Position numbers and translations under genes: made by a program. From Bagarius yarrelli (Eukaryota > Chordata > Actinopteri > Siluriformes > Sisoridae): a stretch of 64,000 nucleotides of DNA. Positions 13,000 to 25,080 of the stretch are shown piece after piece. The stretch is taken from positions 4,327,763 through 4,391,762 of the forward strand of contig VCAZ01000008.1 of the NCBI GenBank assembly GCA_005784505.1, written 5' to 3'. Position 1 is the stretch's first letter, and each line of letters opens with the position of its first letter. The notes beneath the pieces were generated by a model, which saw nothing but the letters and a program-made list of their open reading frames with translations, did not search any database and was not told the origin of the DNA.

Positions 13000-13990
13000 A
13001 TAAATTGACACCGTATATGCTGAAACAGGGGCAGGGGTTATAACTGCAAGGAGTTAAGATGCATTTAAGATTTAATCATTGCACGTATAATAACCTATAT
13101 TTTGGTCAGTATTTTGCATTGAATCAGTGATGAGAAGATACTAATAATTTATTTAAAAACAGATGTCATGTTTAAACCATGTTTAAAATTACTTTTAGGA
13201 GCTTCATAAAGTACAAGATATGGTAAATTTAAAAGATTAACTAATTAATAAACAAAATGTCTTGGAAGATTTCACTTGAAAACTAATCCTATTCTTACTA
13301 ATCCTATATCTTTTCACAAAAGGTGTTTTGGAATTGATATAAAGTATATTTACGCACACCAAATTTTATTGTTATCCCTGCTAAAGATTCAGCTACAACA
13401 TTAGTTATATGGTTTGTTAAACACTTGAAAAAGGTTTCAAAAACCTAGAGGTTTTACGTGTTCTTAACAGACTGTGCCTTAAATGTATCACCACTAAATT
13501 TTGCAAACGTAGTACCATCAAGGGGTCCATATTTTGCCCATTCAAAATGTACTTTTATGATAGGTAAAGCATAAATAATTGGACCTAATATACTATTAAA
13601 GGCTAAATCACATACACCCTTGTCAATAATTATTGTACTAGTGAGTGACTGGTAGTTAGAAGAGCATTTCACAAAATATATTACACAGAGTGGTCTAGAA
13701 AAAAAGTAGGAAAAAAAAAAAAAATATATCCATCAGACCCCCCCACCCCCTTAAAGCTGCAAGATTCCACATTATAGTTAAAATTATTATTAAACTGGTC
13801 ATTTTTTTGGGTTAGGTAACAAAAGCCCAGCCATGCAAAATGTAAGGTTCACACCTTTCCTTACTTGATTTTGGGGAAGGTTTTTATATTAATGGAAGAT
13901 CATTTATATATTTTTATATTAATACCGAATTCCCTACATGATTCGATAGAAACGCGCAATAATAATTTAAATGAAAAAATAGATATCATT
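13000..13990. other. AT-rich intergenic DNA, no gene
   Basis: Low-complexity A/T-rich stretch with a poly-A/poly-C patch near 13710-13752. No convincing reading frame or motif. Confidence 0.5.
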
Positions 13991-14080
13991 AAGTGAGGAG
14001 GATGCAGAGAATGGGGCTAGATAGAGGCAGATGATTCGCTGTGGCAACCCCTGAAGGAAACAGCCGAAAAAAAGAGAAAA
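13991..14080 (+). mobile_element. Repeat 3' fragment (SINE-tail-like)
   Basis: Contains 'gattcgctgtggcaacccc' followed by 'tgaaggaaacagccgaaa', a tail shared by many fish tRNA-derived SINEs and related non-autonomous elements. Only the 3' end is present, and an A-rich stretch follows. Confidence 0.55.
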
Positions 14081-14089
14081 TAAAAAATA

Positions 14090-15073
14090 TATATAATATT
14101 AAACTATATGGTAAAAATAGGCAACTAAATTACTTTCAGACACTTTTTGAAATAAATGATAGCAAGAATTTAAAGGATTAACTGTTCAATGAATAAAAAA
14201 AATTATTTTATTCTAATAAATAAAAATAAAAATTTTAATTGAAAAGTAATCTGATTGTCATAGCTCTCTCACTGTCATAGCACAGTGATGATTAATTACA
14301 TTAATATTAATTACATTAATATTGCTTTATTTTACTGCAAGTTTTTAGACACATAATTTACTAAATTTAAAAAAATAATTGTATGAATGTGATGTTTAGT
14401 CACATTCGAGATGTTTGGTAATATTTAAGTTGTTTTGTTTTTTGCAATATTTTTATACTTTAGTTGATTTTTTTTTACGAATGTTACACAGTAATTGGTT
14501 ATAACCCAGATTGCACTATTGGATAATTACTAGTTTTATATGTTCGGCCCACAATAGTTCGGTCCACAACTGTTTATTTAAAAAAAAAATAACCATCTAC
14601 ATCATTGAGACTTTATATTTTTTCGAAAAATAATGACTCTCCACTAATTTAAAACTCTTCATCATTATAAATGTAGTAATATAGTGTGTTTATAGTAATA
14701 ATATTTCGTGTAGCCATTTTTTTATATTATTAATTAAAATTTCGTTTATCGTTTCTTTGGTTTAAAACATTCTTGTTGCTATTTTAGAATTTATACACTA
14801 ATTTGCAGACAATTACAATAAAGTATCTGAAAATATCTTGGGCATATCCGTAAAAGAAAGAGATCTGTTGCTAACATATAACATAATTGGTTTATGTGCG
14901 TATGTATGTGTGTGTAATTTTGTCAGTGAAATCTTTTAAGCAAATAGTGTGTAAATTATAGATTCAAACAATATAGAAAGATAGATAGAAACAATAGAAA
15001 CTATTAATAATCATATAAAATCGACTATAAAAATCGGAACATATACATATATTAATATATATTATTATTATGT

Positions 15074-15080
<7 letters not shown>
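14090..15080. other. AT-rich intergenic DNA, no gene
   Basis: Very AT-rich. Contains short tandem words (e.g. 'attacattaatatt' near 14295-14325) but no gene, RNA or clear element. Confidence 0.5.
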
Positions 15081-15170
<90 letters not shown>

Positions 15171-15190
15171 CTATATATATATATATATAT
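15081..15190. repeat. (AT)n microsatellite
   Basis: About 110 bp of almost uninterrupted AT dinucleotides, broken once by 'aact' near 15169. It abuts a SINE, a common fish arrangement. Confidence 0.95.
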
Positions 15191-15196
15191 AAAAAC

Positions 15197-15388
15197 AGGG
15201 GAAGTGGTGGCTTAGTGGTTAAGGTGTTGGACTGCTACCAGAAAGCTCTGGGTTTGATTCCCAGCACCACCAAGACATCACTGTGTGCCCCTGAGCACGG
15301 TCCTCCCCTTAATCCCCAATTGCTCAGTTGTATAAGGATATAAATGTAGGTTGCTCAGGATAAGAGCGTCTGCCAAATGCTGTAATTA
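15197..15388 (+). mobile_element. tRNA-derived SINE, near full length
   Basis: The tRNA-like head has A box TGGCTTAGTGG (15208-15218) and B box GGTTTGATTCC (15251-15261). The body reads 'gtgtgcccctgagcac' and the tail 'gcgtctgccaaatgc'. This order and the short length fit a fish tRNA-derived SINE that uses pol III for transcription and a LINE for mobility. Related 3' tails occur at about 22935 (inverted) and 45661. Confidence 0.8.
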
Positions 15389-15659
15389 TAACCCACAGTC
15401 TTACTGTGTGTCAATAATGCTGTCTTGAATAATGACTATACTTAAGTGTTAAAATTATACAAATAAAACAGCTATTGGTCAAATAAATTGCTTAAATAAT
15501 ATTGTTTAAATAAACTAAAAATTATTCTTTCCGCTAACGGTATTAGTTTTTCCAACTGTCCAGTGTCCTAATTTCACCTGCTGAAACCATTGCAAGCTCT
15601 TAATAAATGTGCCTCAAATGTTGTATGATAACTGTTTTTATTTCTTTTAAAAATTCAGA

Positions 15660-16700
15660 CCGGGTTCTAGGAGTTGGGAGGTGTCCTTTGAGTTTCTTTG
15701 TAAGGTTGGGGACATAGGAAAAGGAGGGAGAGCACAGACAAGCCCCAACAAGAGCTTAGGGGATTAAGTTCATTCTCACTGCCACTTCATCACCTCCTTG
15801 CTGCCCTCTGCCAGGGCTCTCAATGTGCTCCAGTGTTTTGTGATGGCTGATTCACGCCACTGAACAATTATAAGAACCATCGACTCCTCCAAAGGCAGAA
15901 GGAAAAATATCCTTAGGGTTGTACTCGCTCACGGAGAACAAGGGCAAAAAAGCTGTAAATCATGAGTTGGTGTGTGAGTTGCTTTACTGCTGAAGAACAC
16001 TGAGTAAAAGGTTATACTATATACCACTATAGTGTACAGTTGCCCTTGCAGTCTGCATGAACATTCTGAACTTTTCTATTCATATCTATTCTATAGGCAC
16101 AATTTTGTGAAGCCATATTGTGTACTGACATATTGGTATCCCAGAGCTTCTGGGACTGGAACAAAGACATACCTCAGTGTGCCAGTAGACTGGTTAGTGT
16201 AGAAGTTTGAGAATACAAAACAGTCAAAAGCAATTGTATTTGGACACAAGTGGCCCTTATCTTATCTTGTCTCGGTTTCCTTTAAGAATTACTTTACAAA
16301 GGCACATGTTGAGATGACAGACAGTTGTCAAGTGATGACACAAAGTTGGGTCTTATACTAGGCAACCTCTTGCGAGCAAACACTCGTTAATTCTGCCCGT
16401 GTATGAGTACCCCAGCTTTGAAAAGCTTCATTGAGTCCATGGATGAGTAACCTCACGCACTTTGTGAACTGCTTGTGCTCTCTTCAAAAGGATCCGCTGG
16501 TGTCTCTTTGAAAGCGGACTCCCTTGGCGGCAGCACTCTACACCCATCTGACTGTATGTTAGTAGAGAGCCTCACTAACAGGTGCCGTATGCAATAGAAA
16601 GCTACAAAAAGGTGACGAAATCACAGGATTAACACCAAACAAGATCTTGTTTCGGTCTTGACAAGGCCAATCGGGAGTAACTGGGACTAGTAGCATTTTT
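15660..16700. promoter_or_regulatory. Candidate conserved noncoding block, arap3-neurog1 desert
   Basis: About 1 kb of balanced-composition, non-repetitive DNA between AT-rich flanks and without a coding signal. Motifs seen include an E-box CACATG (16303-16308), a MEIS-type TGACAG (16315-16320) and a SOX-like ACAATTATA near 15865. Conservation is inferred from composition and was not tested. Confidence 0.25.
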
Positions 16701-17039
16701 TACGAAGAAAATGTCCTCTTATATATCCTTTATGATAACTGTGCTTTGACTCAGTCTGGTTGAGAGCCACACAAGGACTCAAATGATCAATTAATCATTA
16801 TACTTTATACACAAATGCACTTTTATTTAAATGTATGTTGAGCGAAATTTATCTTAAATGGACTTTCTTATATAATTTACTTTATTTTTTAATGTAATTG
16901 TAAAAGCAGCTGGGGTATCCTCGATATCTTAAATGAGATTGAATATTATGTTTAATGTTATACATATCTGATTTGAAACACCAAAGAAAAATAAGTAGAT
17001 TTGCCTATATAGATCTAAACAGGTTTTAGCTAAATCCAC

Positions 17040-17460
17040 AGGCCAGTGTGTTATCATTCGGCTTTTTGCACATGTTAATGAGTGTATGATTTGTTCCTAG
17101 TTAGTTACCCAAACAGTTATCCACTTAGACGACAATTGCATCCTGTTGGTTGTCCCAATTATTGAAAACAACTTGGGTCTGATTAGATGAGACTGAGTTA
17201 TGCAAATCTGCTGTGGACTGGCATTGTTGCACACATATCCCAGGAGAGGTGCCCCTGTAAACACCATGGAGGCATTCTTCTTCTGTCCCAAATATCCCCC
17301 CAGCACCCAGTCCATAAATAAAGGCTACGTTAAAGGGGTCTAATCCCAGGGATGACCTCGCTTTGTCATGTCCCCTCTACAGAGCTGGGAGGGTGTGGGG
17401 AAAGTTAGGACAGAGGACAAAACCTCCAAAAAATGGGAAGAAGCACTGCACATAAAATCC
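17040..17460. promoter_or_regulatory. Candidate noncoding regulatory block
   Basis: Non-repetitive, moderately GC-rich interval in AT-rich surroundings with no plausible protein. Chance short frames are present on both strands. Regulatory role is inference only. Confidence 0.2.
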
Positions 17461-17645
17461 ACAACAGTAAACATCCCCTTCGTAAATGACCTTAGGGTTA
17501 TATACGTTATATATACTTTAAAACTCTACTAGTGTCTAGGATAGATTTAAGCTTAAATGCCCCCCCCCCCCGTATTTTGGCTATGCTGAGAGTTGTTGGT
17601 AGCTTCTTTTTCGTACATTAATCTTCAAGTCTCCCAGTCCCTCCC

Positions 17646-17668
17646 CACACACACACACACACACACAC
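17646..17668. repeat. (CA)n microsatellite
   Basis: Run of CA dinucleotides immediately before a C-rich, higher-complexity block. Confidence 0.9.
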
Positions 17669-17679
17669 CCAGTGTGCCC

Positions 17680-18400
17680 CATCTCTTCTTGGCTGGCTCA
17701 CTCTATTGTAGCCAGCTTCATTGTAATGTGAGCCTGACTCCATCTCTTTGCACCGACAGGCAGGACTTTTCCTATGTCCTGCAGTCCTCTCCTTCCCCCC
17801 TCCTTCACCATTACCCTGCCTTAATTGCCTCAGACCACCAGTATGTAGCGGCTGCAGATGTCTTGCTCCTTAATTTGCGTAGAGAGCACAATCAGCCCCA
17901 TCTGCTGCAGTTTTTACTTTCCACCACCAACTCCCCCCTCTACCGCCACCAAAAAAAAAATCACCTCGGCACTCCCTTAAATCTCCACAGTAAGACCCCC
18001 CGTCTCTCTGCCCGATCACAAAAAAAAAAAAAAACACACAACTCCTACTCCTCCCAAAGAAAACCTTGTCAGTGGGACTGGAATTGAAAGCCTATCAAAA
18101 AGCTATAGAAGGGTGCTTTGGTTTGGAAGGGCACAATTGAGGATTGGTGCGAAACGAAGGCCCCCTACCAGTTTACTGTTTGCGGCAGTGCTCCCTGTCA
18201 GGACTCTGAAAAGAGACTCAGGCCACAGAATCAGAGGACAGATGGGAGGACTTTGGGGAGGAATTAATCAGGCCGCAGCACAGCCGATAAAGGTAATGTG
18301 TTTTGCCGCTGTTTATACAAAACAAAAAAAAAAATACACAAGCATGAATCTCTTGAATGGCTGACGGCGGCCTCTCCTTCGTCAGGGTCTGCAGAGTTCT
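17680..18400. promoter_or_regulatory. Candidate noncoding regulatory block, C-rich
   Basis: C/T-rich then mixed-composition block interrupted by A-runs near 17950 and 18020. A 164-codon open frame crosses it but is low complexity (His/Ser/Leu/Pro-rich) and was rejected as a gene. The block is distinct from its AT-rich flanks. Confidence 0.2.
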
Positions 18401-19140
18401 ACTCTAACATATTATACAACCATCAAGTGTCTGGTATATGTAGTTTTACTTCTTCACAAACAGCAGTGAATTAATGTAATATATCAAGATCGTCTTACTT
18501 TTATAAAGCTTTTACACTTAAAATAATGGATTTAGTGATTACTTTTCAATTGCCATGTGAACAGAATGAGCATTTGGACTGATGTCTCAAGCTTTTAAAT
18601 ACCTTTAGATTGCTTTAGGCTAGAGACCCAGACCTAAGGAATGATCGATGGTGCATTGGGAGGCAATACAAATTCTTTTTGGCTCATTTTCATAATTTGG
18701 AAGGGTAACTTTTGTTCTCTCAATCCCAGTTCTTTCTATTTTTAAGCCTTTGTCTCCAGGCCAAAATAAGGCAGTGAGACGAGTAAGGCCATTGACACCC
18801 GCTTCAGCCTACATTGTGGAAGACTCAATGAGTATTCAAGTTAATTCATGTGTGTACTTATCCAAAAGTTGCTTTCTTTTCCTTTTTGTCCTACCACACT
18901 TTCTTGCAAAACAACTAAGAATATACGATAAACGATTTAAGCAATTCAGTCAAGTTTTCTTAATGTTTTATAAACAAAATTTTTATGTAGTAATTGAGCT
19001 ACACATCATGTTTATTAGGAAATTCTAAGTAAAATTGGTTGTATCTAGAGGATGTTTGAAATGAATCTGTCAATATTAAGTCTAGACAAACGTTTTTAAA
19101 TGTAATAATAAATCACATTGTAGAAAAACCTGAGATTTGC
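18400..19140. other. AT-rich intergenic DNA, no gene
   Basis: AT-rich with scattered chance frames. No repeat, RNA gene or motif cluster recognised. Confidence 0.5.
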
Positions 19141-19540
19141 TTCATGTCTTTGTTGACCATAACAGTCTATTGAGTGTGAACTGCGTGCTAAAGGCAGAGA
19201 AAGGCTATTGTAGATGTCTGTTTCGCATGTTATCTGTGGCAGCCTCTCATATCAGTCAGCCGGTCTGAAGAGCAAAGAGAGTCTTCGCATCAGGGGCCAT
19301 AGCACGCCTAGTTACCCATCTCTCAATGAAGCACCCAAAGAAAATGGAGTGCCGTCCGCTATGGGCCGCCGTCATGCCCCTCTCCAATTCAACAACAGTT
19401 TGTTCTCAATTACATTGCTTTGTAAAAAAGTGAATGCCTTTTTTCTACATTTCTTGCTGCCATCTGGGGAGAGCTTTCATTGTGATAAAAGACAGCATTT
19501 GCAGCATAATACTAATTTTATTTTAAATCCCCAGACTTTT
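19140..19540. promoter_or_regulatory. Candidate enhancer block with neurogenic-type E-box
   Basis: Balanced-composition block containing CATCTG (19461-19466), the reverse complement of CAGATG, the E-box class favoured by neurogenin/NeuroD proteins. SOX-like AACAA words and a CAATTACATTG homeobox-type site are nearby. Noncoding. Function inferred from motif content and position in the neurog1 desert. Confidence 0.25.
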
Positions 19541-19729
19541 GGCTAAATTTGTGACAAATACAATTCCCTTTATTCATAAATGAGTGAATTTTCAGCTTTC
19601 TGTGTTTTGGTGAGCTATAATGATGCATAATACATGTTGTTGTTTTTAATATTTTTTTAAGTACATGTATCTGAAGTGAAAAAGTCAAGCTTTTCATATT
19701 CTATAAAAACATTTGTCATCCTTTTACCA

Positions 19730-19985
19730 TTAAATTACCAACAGCAGGCCTGTCAATCATGTTGCATAGTGCTGAGCTGTATGCACAGGTCCCACTAAAA
19801 GATATCAAGCCCTTATTGTGCAGAATACCCACCGGTGCAAGCCGATTCGTGTGCAGGTATAGCTTTATACTGCAATTAGTGACAAAACAGTCAGGAAGGA
19901 TAAGGAGAGCGCAATTGTCTGTGGCCACCACCTGCAAAACCATTCCTTTTTTTCTCTCCAGTGCACCTGTTGTCACTTTCATTTA
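19730..19985. promoter_or_regulatory. Candidate enhancer block with PBX-MEIS composite site
   Basis: Contains CTGTCAATCA at 19750-19759, the exact reverse complement of the PBX-MEIS/PREP decamer TGATTGACAG. The rest of the block is non-repetitive and of higher complexity than the flanks. PBX-MEIS sites are common in hindbrain and neural enhancers; a role here is inference. Confidence 0.3.
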
Positions 19986-20159
19986 AACCACAGTATGTGA
20001 AACTGATTTACATTTATGCTGCATAAATGGACCAATAGGTATTCCTAAAGTTTAAATGTTTTTGTTTTGTACTAAAATAATTTTAAGCCCTGTACTTTTG
20101 CAACAATAAAAAAAAAATTTGGTCATGCCAAGATTTGTTCATATTACAATATCACAAAA

Positions 20160-20720
20160 ATTCTAAAATTTGTTGGTTGGTCAGTTGTGTGCTACTGGGG
20201 ATAATTATTACATGATGAAGGTGTTAAGTGTGCCAAAGCTGCTAGATTCCCCCTGAGCTAGTGGCAGTCTGGCAGGTGACTTTAAACTCCACATAGGTGA
20301 GACACCAGCACAATTATCATGGGGTTCCGGACGCCTGGCTTCTCTTAGGATGTGAACCCCCCACAGAGCCCGCTTTGCAGTGAAGCACCGCCTTTTGTTT
20401 GCCATTTGTTTACCTTTCTTGCCCAAACCATAGTAGTGTGCACAATGAGGTCTAGATCAACAGCTTCTTGAATAGGCAGTGGCTTTTTTATCCCTGCTCT
20501 CAGAACACTGGTTACCTCGGAGAGGCAGTGATTAAGAGCCCGACGGGCTATCACCAGTTCAAAAGCACAAAGGCACTCCACTTATCCAATAAAAAGAGTC
20601 TAGCACTCTGCACCCTGACGCTGCATGCCCTCAGAAAGAGCGGCATAAGCACCGTTTACATAGCATGGTTTTGGATTTCATTAACTTTTGCCTTAAGAGC
20701 AAACTGCATTTTCTAGTTAT
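20160..20720. promoter_or_regulatory. Candidate noncoding regulatory block
   Basis: About 550 bp of balanced-composition sequence with overlapping chance frames on both strands, none resembling a protein family. Flanked by AT-rich DNA. Regulatory role inferred. Confidence 0.2.
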
Positions 20721-20849
20721 GAGCATATTTTAAAATTTATGGAAAGAATGATTTACATAATAACTTGCATGTCAAGAAAGTTTTTATGTTGTTCTTGTAT
20801 CATTGTGGTACTAGAATTATTATTTTGGTTGACCATAAACAGTGAGTTG

Positions 20850-21260
20850 TGTGCTGCCTGAATTTGGGGGTTGGTACAGCTACATGGGGTTTAGAGGACG
20901 TTTGGAAGCAAGATGCCAAAACCAGCTGCATGGCAAAAAATGACGCCTCCTTCCCCGCTTTACGACAAAAGATGAAAGCGTATCCTGCTGGGTGGCATAG
21001 AATCCAGGTGACTAGAGCAACCTGACTGGTAAAGCCCAGGGATTCCTAAAGCAAAAAAGCAAGATCGAGTTGTATGGCAGCCATTGATGTCTTCAAAAAA
21101 AGAAGGGTTGGCTCTTCAGCCTCTTTAAACACCAGCACATAATCCTTTCCTTCACCTAACACACAAAGGGGTGGTTTTAAGGTGGCACCTCTGCACCCTT
21201 ATACTAACAAGGCAGAGAATTCTGGACCAATGCACACAGATTAAGTTTCACTAGAGAAAT
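20850..21260. promoter_or_regulatory. Candidate noncoding regulatory block
   Basis: Balanced-composition, non-repetitive interval without coding potential, bounded by AT-rich DNA on both sides. Nothing more specific was recognised. Confidence 0.18.
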
Positions 21261-21459
21261 CGGGTTCCCTGTTAACTGCTTATTTGACATTTAGTCTTTT
21301 CAGTTTGTATTGGAAAAAGAAAACTCTGTGCAAACACTGGAACAACAAAGCAAAGCAACAAAGCATTTTTGTAGTATTTTATCTGTATTTTTGTGTTCAT
21401 TTCAAATAATAAATATTTCATAAAACCTCTAGATACCCATTTATAAACACATTTACTAG

Positions 21460-21965
21460 GGTTGGGAATATTTAGGTACTTTATAATCCAATCCAATATT
21501 GGAGTCTGATTTCAAAATAACTTTTTTTTTTAATTCTTCTGCTGTGTAAATACATGTTAACATCTTAACATTTTACCCAGAATTGGAGTTTCTATGCTTT
21601 TTGTTTATAGTTGGAATTTCTGTATGACAATATCATCTATCTTAAAAAAGATAATTTGGTTGTATAAATTTTCTTTTATTAACAAAGTTGTGTTCAGGAT
21701 GAAGAAGCTCTGAATGAAACATGGAAACATCAGATTATTTTAGTATTATAATTATGAAAAACACCTAAATACACGAGCATACTGTACCTCAGGTCAAGCA
21801 CCTGCAATGGTGTGCAAAATCCTGAGTTATCCATGACAGAGGAATAATAAGCTTCCCCTTTAGACGTGGTAGTTTTGTGTAAGAACTCATTGTGTGTGTG
21901 TGAGTAAATGCATTTGATTCCGGACTTTTGAGAATCGATTTAGGAATCGTACAAAATGTCACATG
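21460..21965. repeat. Possible degenerate interspersed element
   Basis: Opens with 'agggttgggaatattta' and closes with 'gagaatcgatttaggaatcg', words seen at the ends of common fish DNA repeats. The interior is AT-rich with no open frame. Family and exact ends uncertain. Confidence 0.3.
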
Positions 21966-22934
21966 TAAATATATGTTTAAACAAAATCCTTTTCAACTTC
22001 CTAATATGCTCAACAGTAAAGCCCCCATTCCTCTTGTGCCAACAGTTTGCCACCCATTATTCTGCCAAATAAATTAATAGCCTTTCTGAATTCCTCCAGT
22101 GCTTGAGATTTAATTTTACTACACATTCTCTATTAGCAGTACTAAAAATGTCTACTTATTATTTTACAACTGGTATCCCCCAACACATCCTAGTGTTACC
22201 TTGATGACAGGCAGCAGCAACAGCTTTCAGGACATAGGTTCCTAAATCGGCTTTAAAAAATACAGTAACAGCACTTTTCTGTATTAAATGTTACATAACA
22301 CAGTGTATATAACTATTAGAATATTTACTGCATTGTTTGTAATTAGCCCCACTCAGTTAGTTAAATTAAGCCTTTCTTCTTACATTTTTCTTTACAAGTA
22401 TTATATAAATGTTATATTTGCTTAACCCTGTTAAGACTCCAAACCTCTACACTACAGCCACAAATGTGCCACATACATCATCTGGAGCAGTTTAGAATCA
22501 ATATTTATCTTAATATTAATATAACATCACAAAAACATAGAACAGTATATATAATACATTTAAAGGCTTTAAGCCAGCGCTACTGGTTCGCAGCACTGGT
22601 CTGGAAGTGGTGAACAAACTCTTTCCTGGACTGAGACAAGCTAGTTAACTGACCTTTCCTCACGATGTCTACTTTTTCCATAAAAGTCTGCCCTAAAAAT
22701 GTATGTAGCGCTACGAAACGCTATGAAATAAAGAGAATAAACTGTTGGAAAGAAATTAACACAATTTAATGGAACAAATATTAGAATTTAAATTGTAAAT
22801 TTAGGTCAGCTTTCGATAATGTTTAGGCCAGCAGAGAAGTCCTTGCTGGCCCTGACTTCACACATCTAGTATATTGAAATGTTGATAAGATATATACCGG
22901 TAACAGAAACAAGATTTATTTCCTTCATGTGTAC
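21966..22934. other. AT-rich intergenic DNA, no gene
   Basis: Mostly AT-rich. A somewhat more complex patch at about 22560-22720 carries no recognisable feature. Confidence 0.45.
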
Positions 22935-23045
22935 ATTTTTGGCATTACATTTAGCTTATTTATACAGCTGAGCAATTGAGGGGCTAGGGGCCCTGCTCCG
23001 GGGCCCAACAGTGGTAACTTGGTTGACTTGGGAACCCCATGATAA
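22935..23045 (-). mobile_element. SINE 3' fragment, inverted
   Basis: Includes 'ggcattacatttagc', 'acagctgagcaattgag' and 'ggggcccaacagtgg'. These words match the antisense of the tail of tRNA-derived fish SINEs such as the one at 15197-15388. Only the 3' part is present. Confidence 0.5.
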
Positions 23046-23149
23046 CTGTGCCTTCAAAAAACATCCAGTGCCAACCTATTGTATTCACAAATGTGCCAAG
23101 CATATTTGATTGCCAGTTTTGGTGAAATTGCACTGTATGGCACATATTA

Positions 23150-23560
23150 ACACATTAATATGACAATGCACCTCACGACTCTGTAGAACTGGCAGATCTG
23201 CTGAGGTTGAGGAGCATTGCAGAGTGTGTTAATCATTCTCTTGGCAGAGCCATGATAAGAACCAATAGATAATCAGCCAGTGACAGCCCTTCGGGACTAA
23301 TGATGAATGCTTGGCCCACTCCAAGCCTGCAGGAGGGTGATCAACGATCTCCCCTGGTCCCCCAATAGTAAGCACAGGAAGCCTTATCTGCAAGTGAAGC
23401 TTTACGCTAAGAGTGAAGTGAGACTCTTAGCCATGAATAAGAAAAGGTAAGGGATGGATTGATCAGCAGTGTTATTGATCACTGCTCCCACTGCTTTTCC
23501 AGACAGGAGGCATCAGAGGGACAGCTGAAACACTTCACACATCACACCACAGGTGGAAAC
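23150..23560. promoter_or_regulatory. Candidate enhancer block
   Basis: Dense, non-repetitive block with homeobox/POU-type words (gttaatcatt, 'gattgatcag', 'ttattgatcactg') and a tgacag site. No protein is encoded. It is among the strongest candidates for a conserved element in the desert by appearance, but conservation was not tested. Confidence 0.3.
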
Positions 23561-23799
23561 CTCTCTACATTGAAGACACCGTATGCTTGTGAAGGCCAAG
23601 AAACATTATTACCTTAACAGCCATAATTATTCTAAATCAAATAAATAAGACTTGCATAATCGATTAATTTTTTATTTAAATGTATGTTGAAAACTGGTTT
23701 CTATTACATGTAGACCACTCTAAACTCATAGATAATTGCCATCTGTGTATCATATATTATATTTGTAATGCTGTGATGTATTTTTAATCATCTGACTCC

Positions 23800-24310
23800 T
23801 TCACTAATTGCGGTTACACAACCACCCTACTTCCTACCCTGCTGGCATCAAAAAGCTTACAATTATTTCTGAATTTCTAACTTACCTTGGAACTAATGTG
23901 ATTAAATTGAAGAAAAAAGGCAAGGTGGAAAAAAGAGAGATGTCGGCCAGAGCAGGATGGCCACCAAAAGGTCTGAGCCAAGGCAACAAGTTCCTTTTGG
24001 AGCTAATGGGATTTTCAGGGGCTTGCATTGATCTCCTGCATGCTTATTCAGGCAGTGCTTTTGCAGCCGAGCGGCACACTTCGGCCCCCCAGATATTCAG
24101 GATACCCGCAGAGAGCAATCCAGACACACAGCAGCAGCTTCTGAAAAAGTTTCAGCAGGTGATATTTACTGGCAATGAAATGTCATTAAAATTAAGTTCT
24201 AGCCTAGAAATGCAGTGTATATCAGGGTGCTGCTCTGCTAAGTTAGGGCAAAGTTTAACTAAAATAACAGGTTGTCATAATAAGAATGTTATCATGGCAC
24301 AAACGTACTA
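23800..24310. promoter_or_regulatory. Candidate noncoding block with a long chance reading frame
   Basis: A 167-codon frame on the plus strand (23808-24311) is the longest unassigned one in the window. Its product is not recognised and has no domain or signal sequence I can identify, and the frame opens on a non-ATG codon. The AT-rich end with homeobox-like 'tcattaaaattaag' looks regulatory. Best read as noncoding. Confidence 0.25.
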
Positions 24311-24589
24311 GCTGAGCTTGACACCTGGTGTATAAACTGAATTTTTTGGCATATAAAAGCTGTTTTTATGTTCCAGTGTTACTTTTTAGTCATGATAGAA
24401 TGATGTTATATCACAAAATTTTATTTATAAAATTGTTCTAAAAAGTTTTAAAATTATTTATATCCAAGTTTATTACTGTAACATTTTTTAAGGATTTTAT
24501 AGTCATTATGCTCGTCCTCGTTTGTTGTTCTCTATTACTGTATCAGACGTACACACTTATTCAGTCATCTCTGCTGCCATCTCTGTTAC

Positions 24590-25080
24590 AATACATACTG
24601 TATACTGACAAATGAGTGCTTACTCTTCAGTGAGGGGCTCCTTTGTGTTTCAAACTGCTAGAACACACAGAGACAGAGAGAATGAGAGTGAGCGCTCCAG
24701 GGCTTGATTTGAGGGTGGGCAAATCTGACAGCAAGCTTTGAGTCTTTGGGATAGGAGAGAGGAGGGGAAAGGGGGCCAGAGCTCTGTCAAGCAATCTTCA
24801 AGTGGCAAAGCTTTTCAAAGCTTTGTTATCCACTTTGGGTTGCCCCTTCTGACCCTAGAATGGACGCGCTTAGCCCTTCAAGGAAATGGAGAGGGGTCTC
24901 GGCCATGCTGTATTGTAGTGCAGGGGAAGCAGGGTTCAAACGCACATGACCAGCATTCCCTAAGGAACGGTAAGGGTGAAGACCCAGCACAAAGGTGAAC
25001 CGGGAGATTCGTCATCGGACACACGAGAGAAGCAGAGATGTGGAGAGATTTAATGTCCACAGACGACCTCCTTGTTTGGC
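24590..25080. promoter_or_regulatory. Candidate noncoding regulatory block
   Basis: GC-moderate block with purine-rich segments (gagagagaatgagagtgag region near 24675, 'gggaaagggggcc' near 24765). Short chance frames only. Regulatory role inferred. Confidence 0.2.

Noticed and set aside
15205..15280. Possible functional tRNA gene
   Set aside because: A and B boxes are present but the sequence continues into a SINE body and tail and the anticodon arm is degenerate.
17593..18087. 164-codon plus-strand frame
   Set aside because: Includes a (CA)n run and A-runs; the product is His/Thr/Ser/Pro-rich low complexity with no family resemblance. Judged chance.
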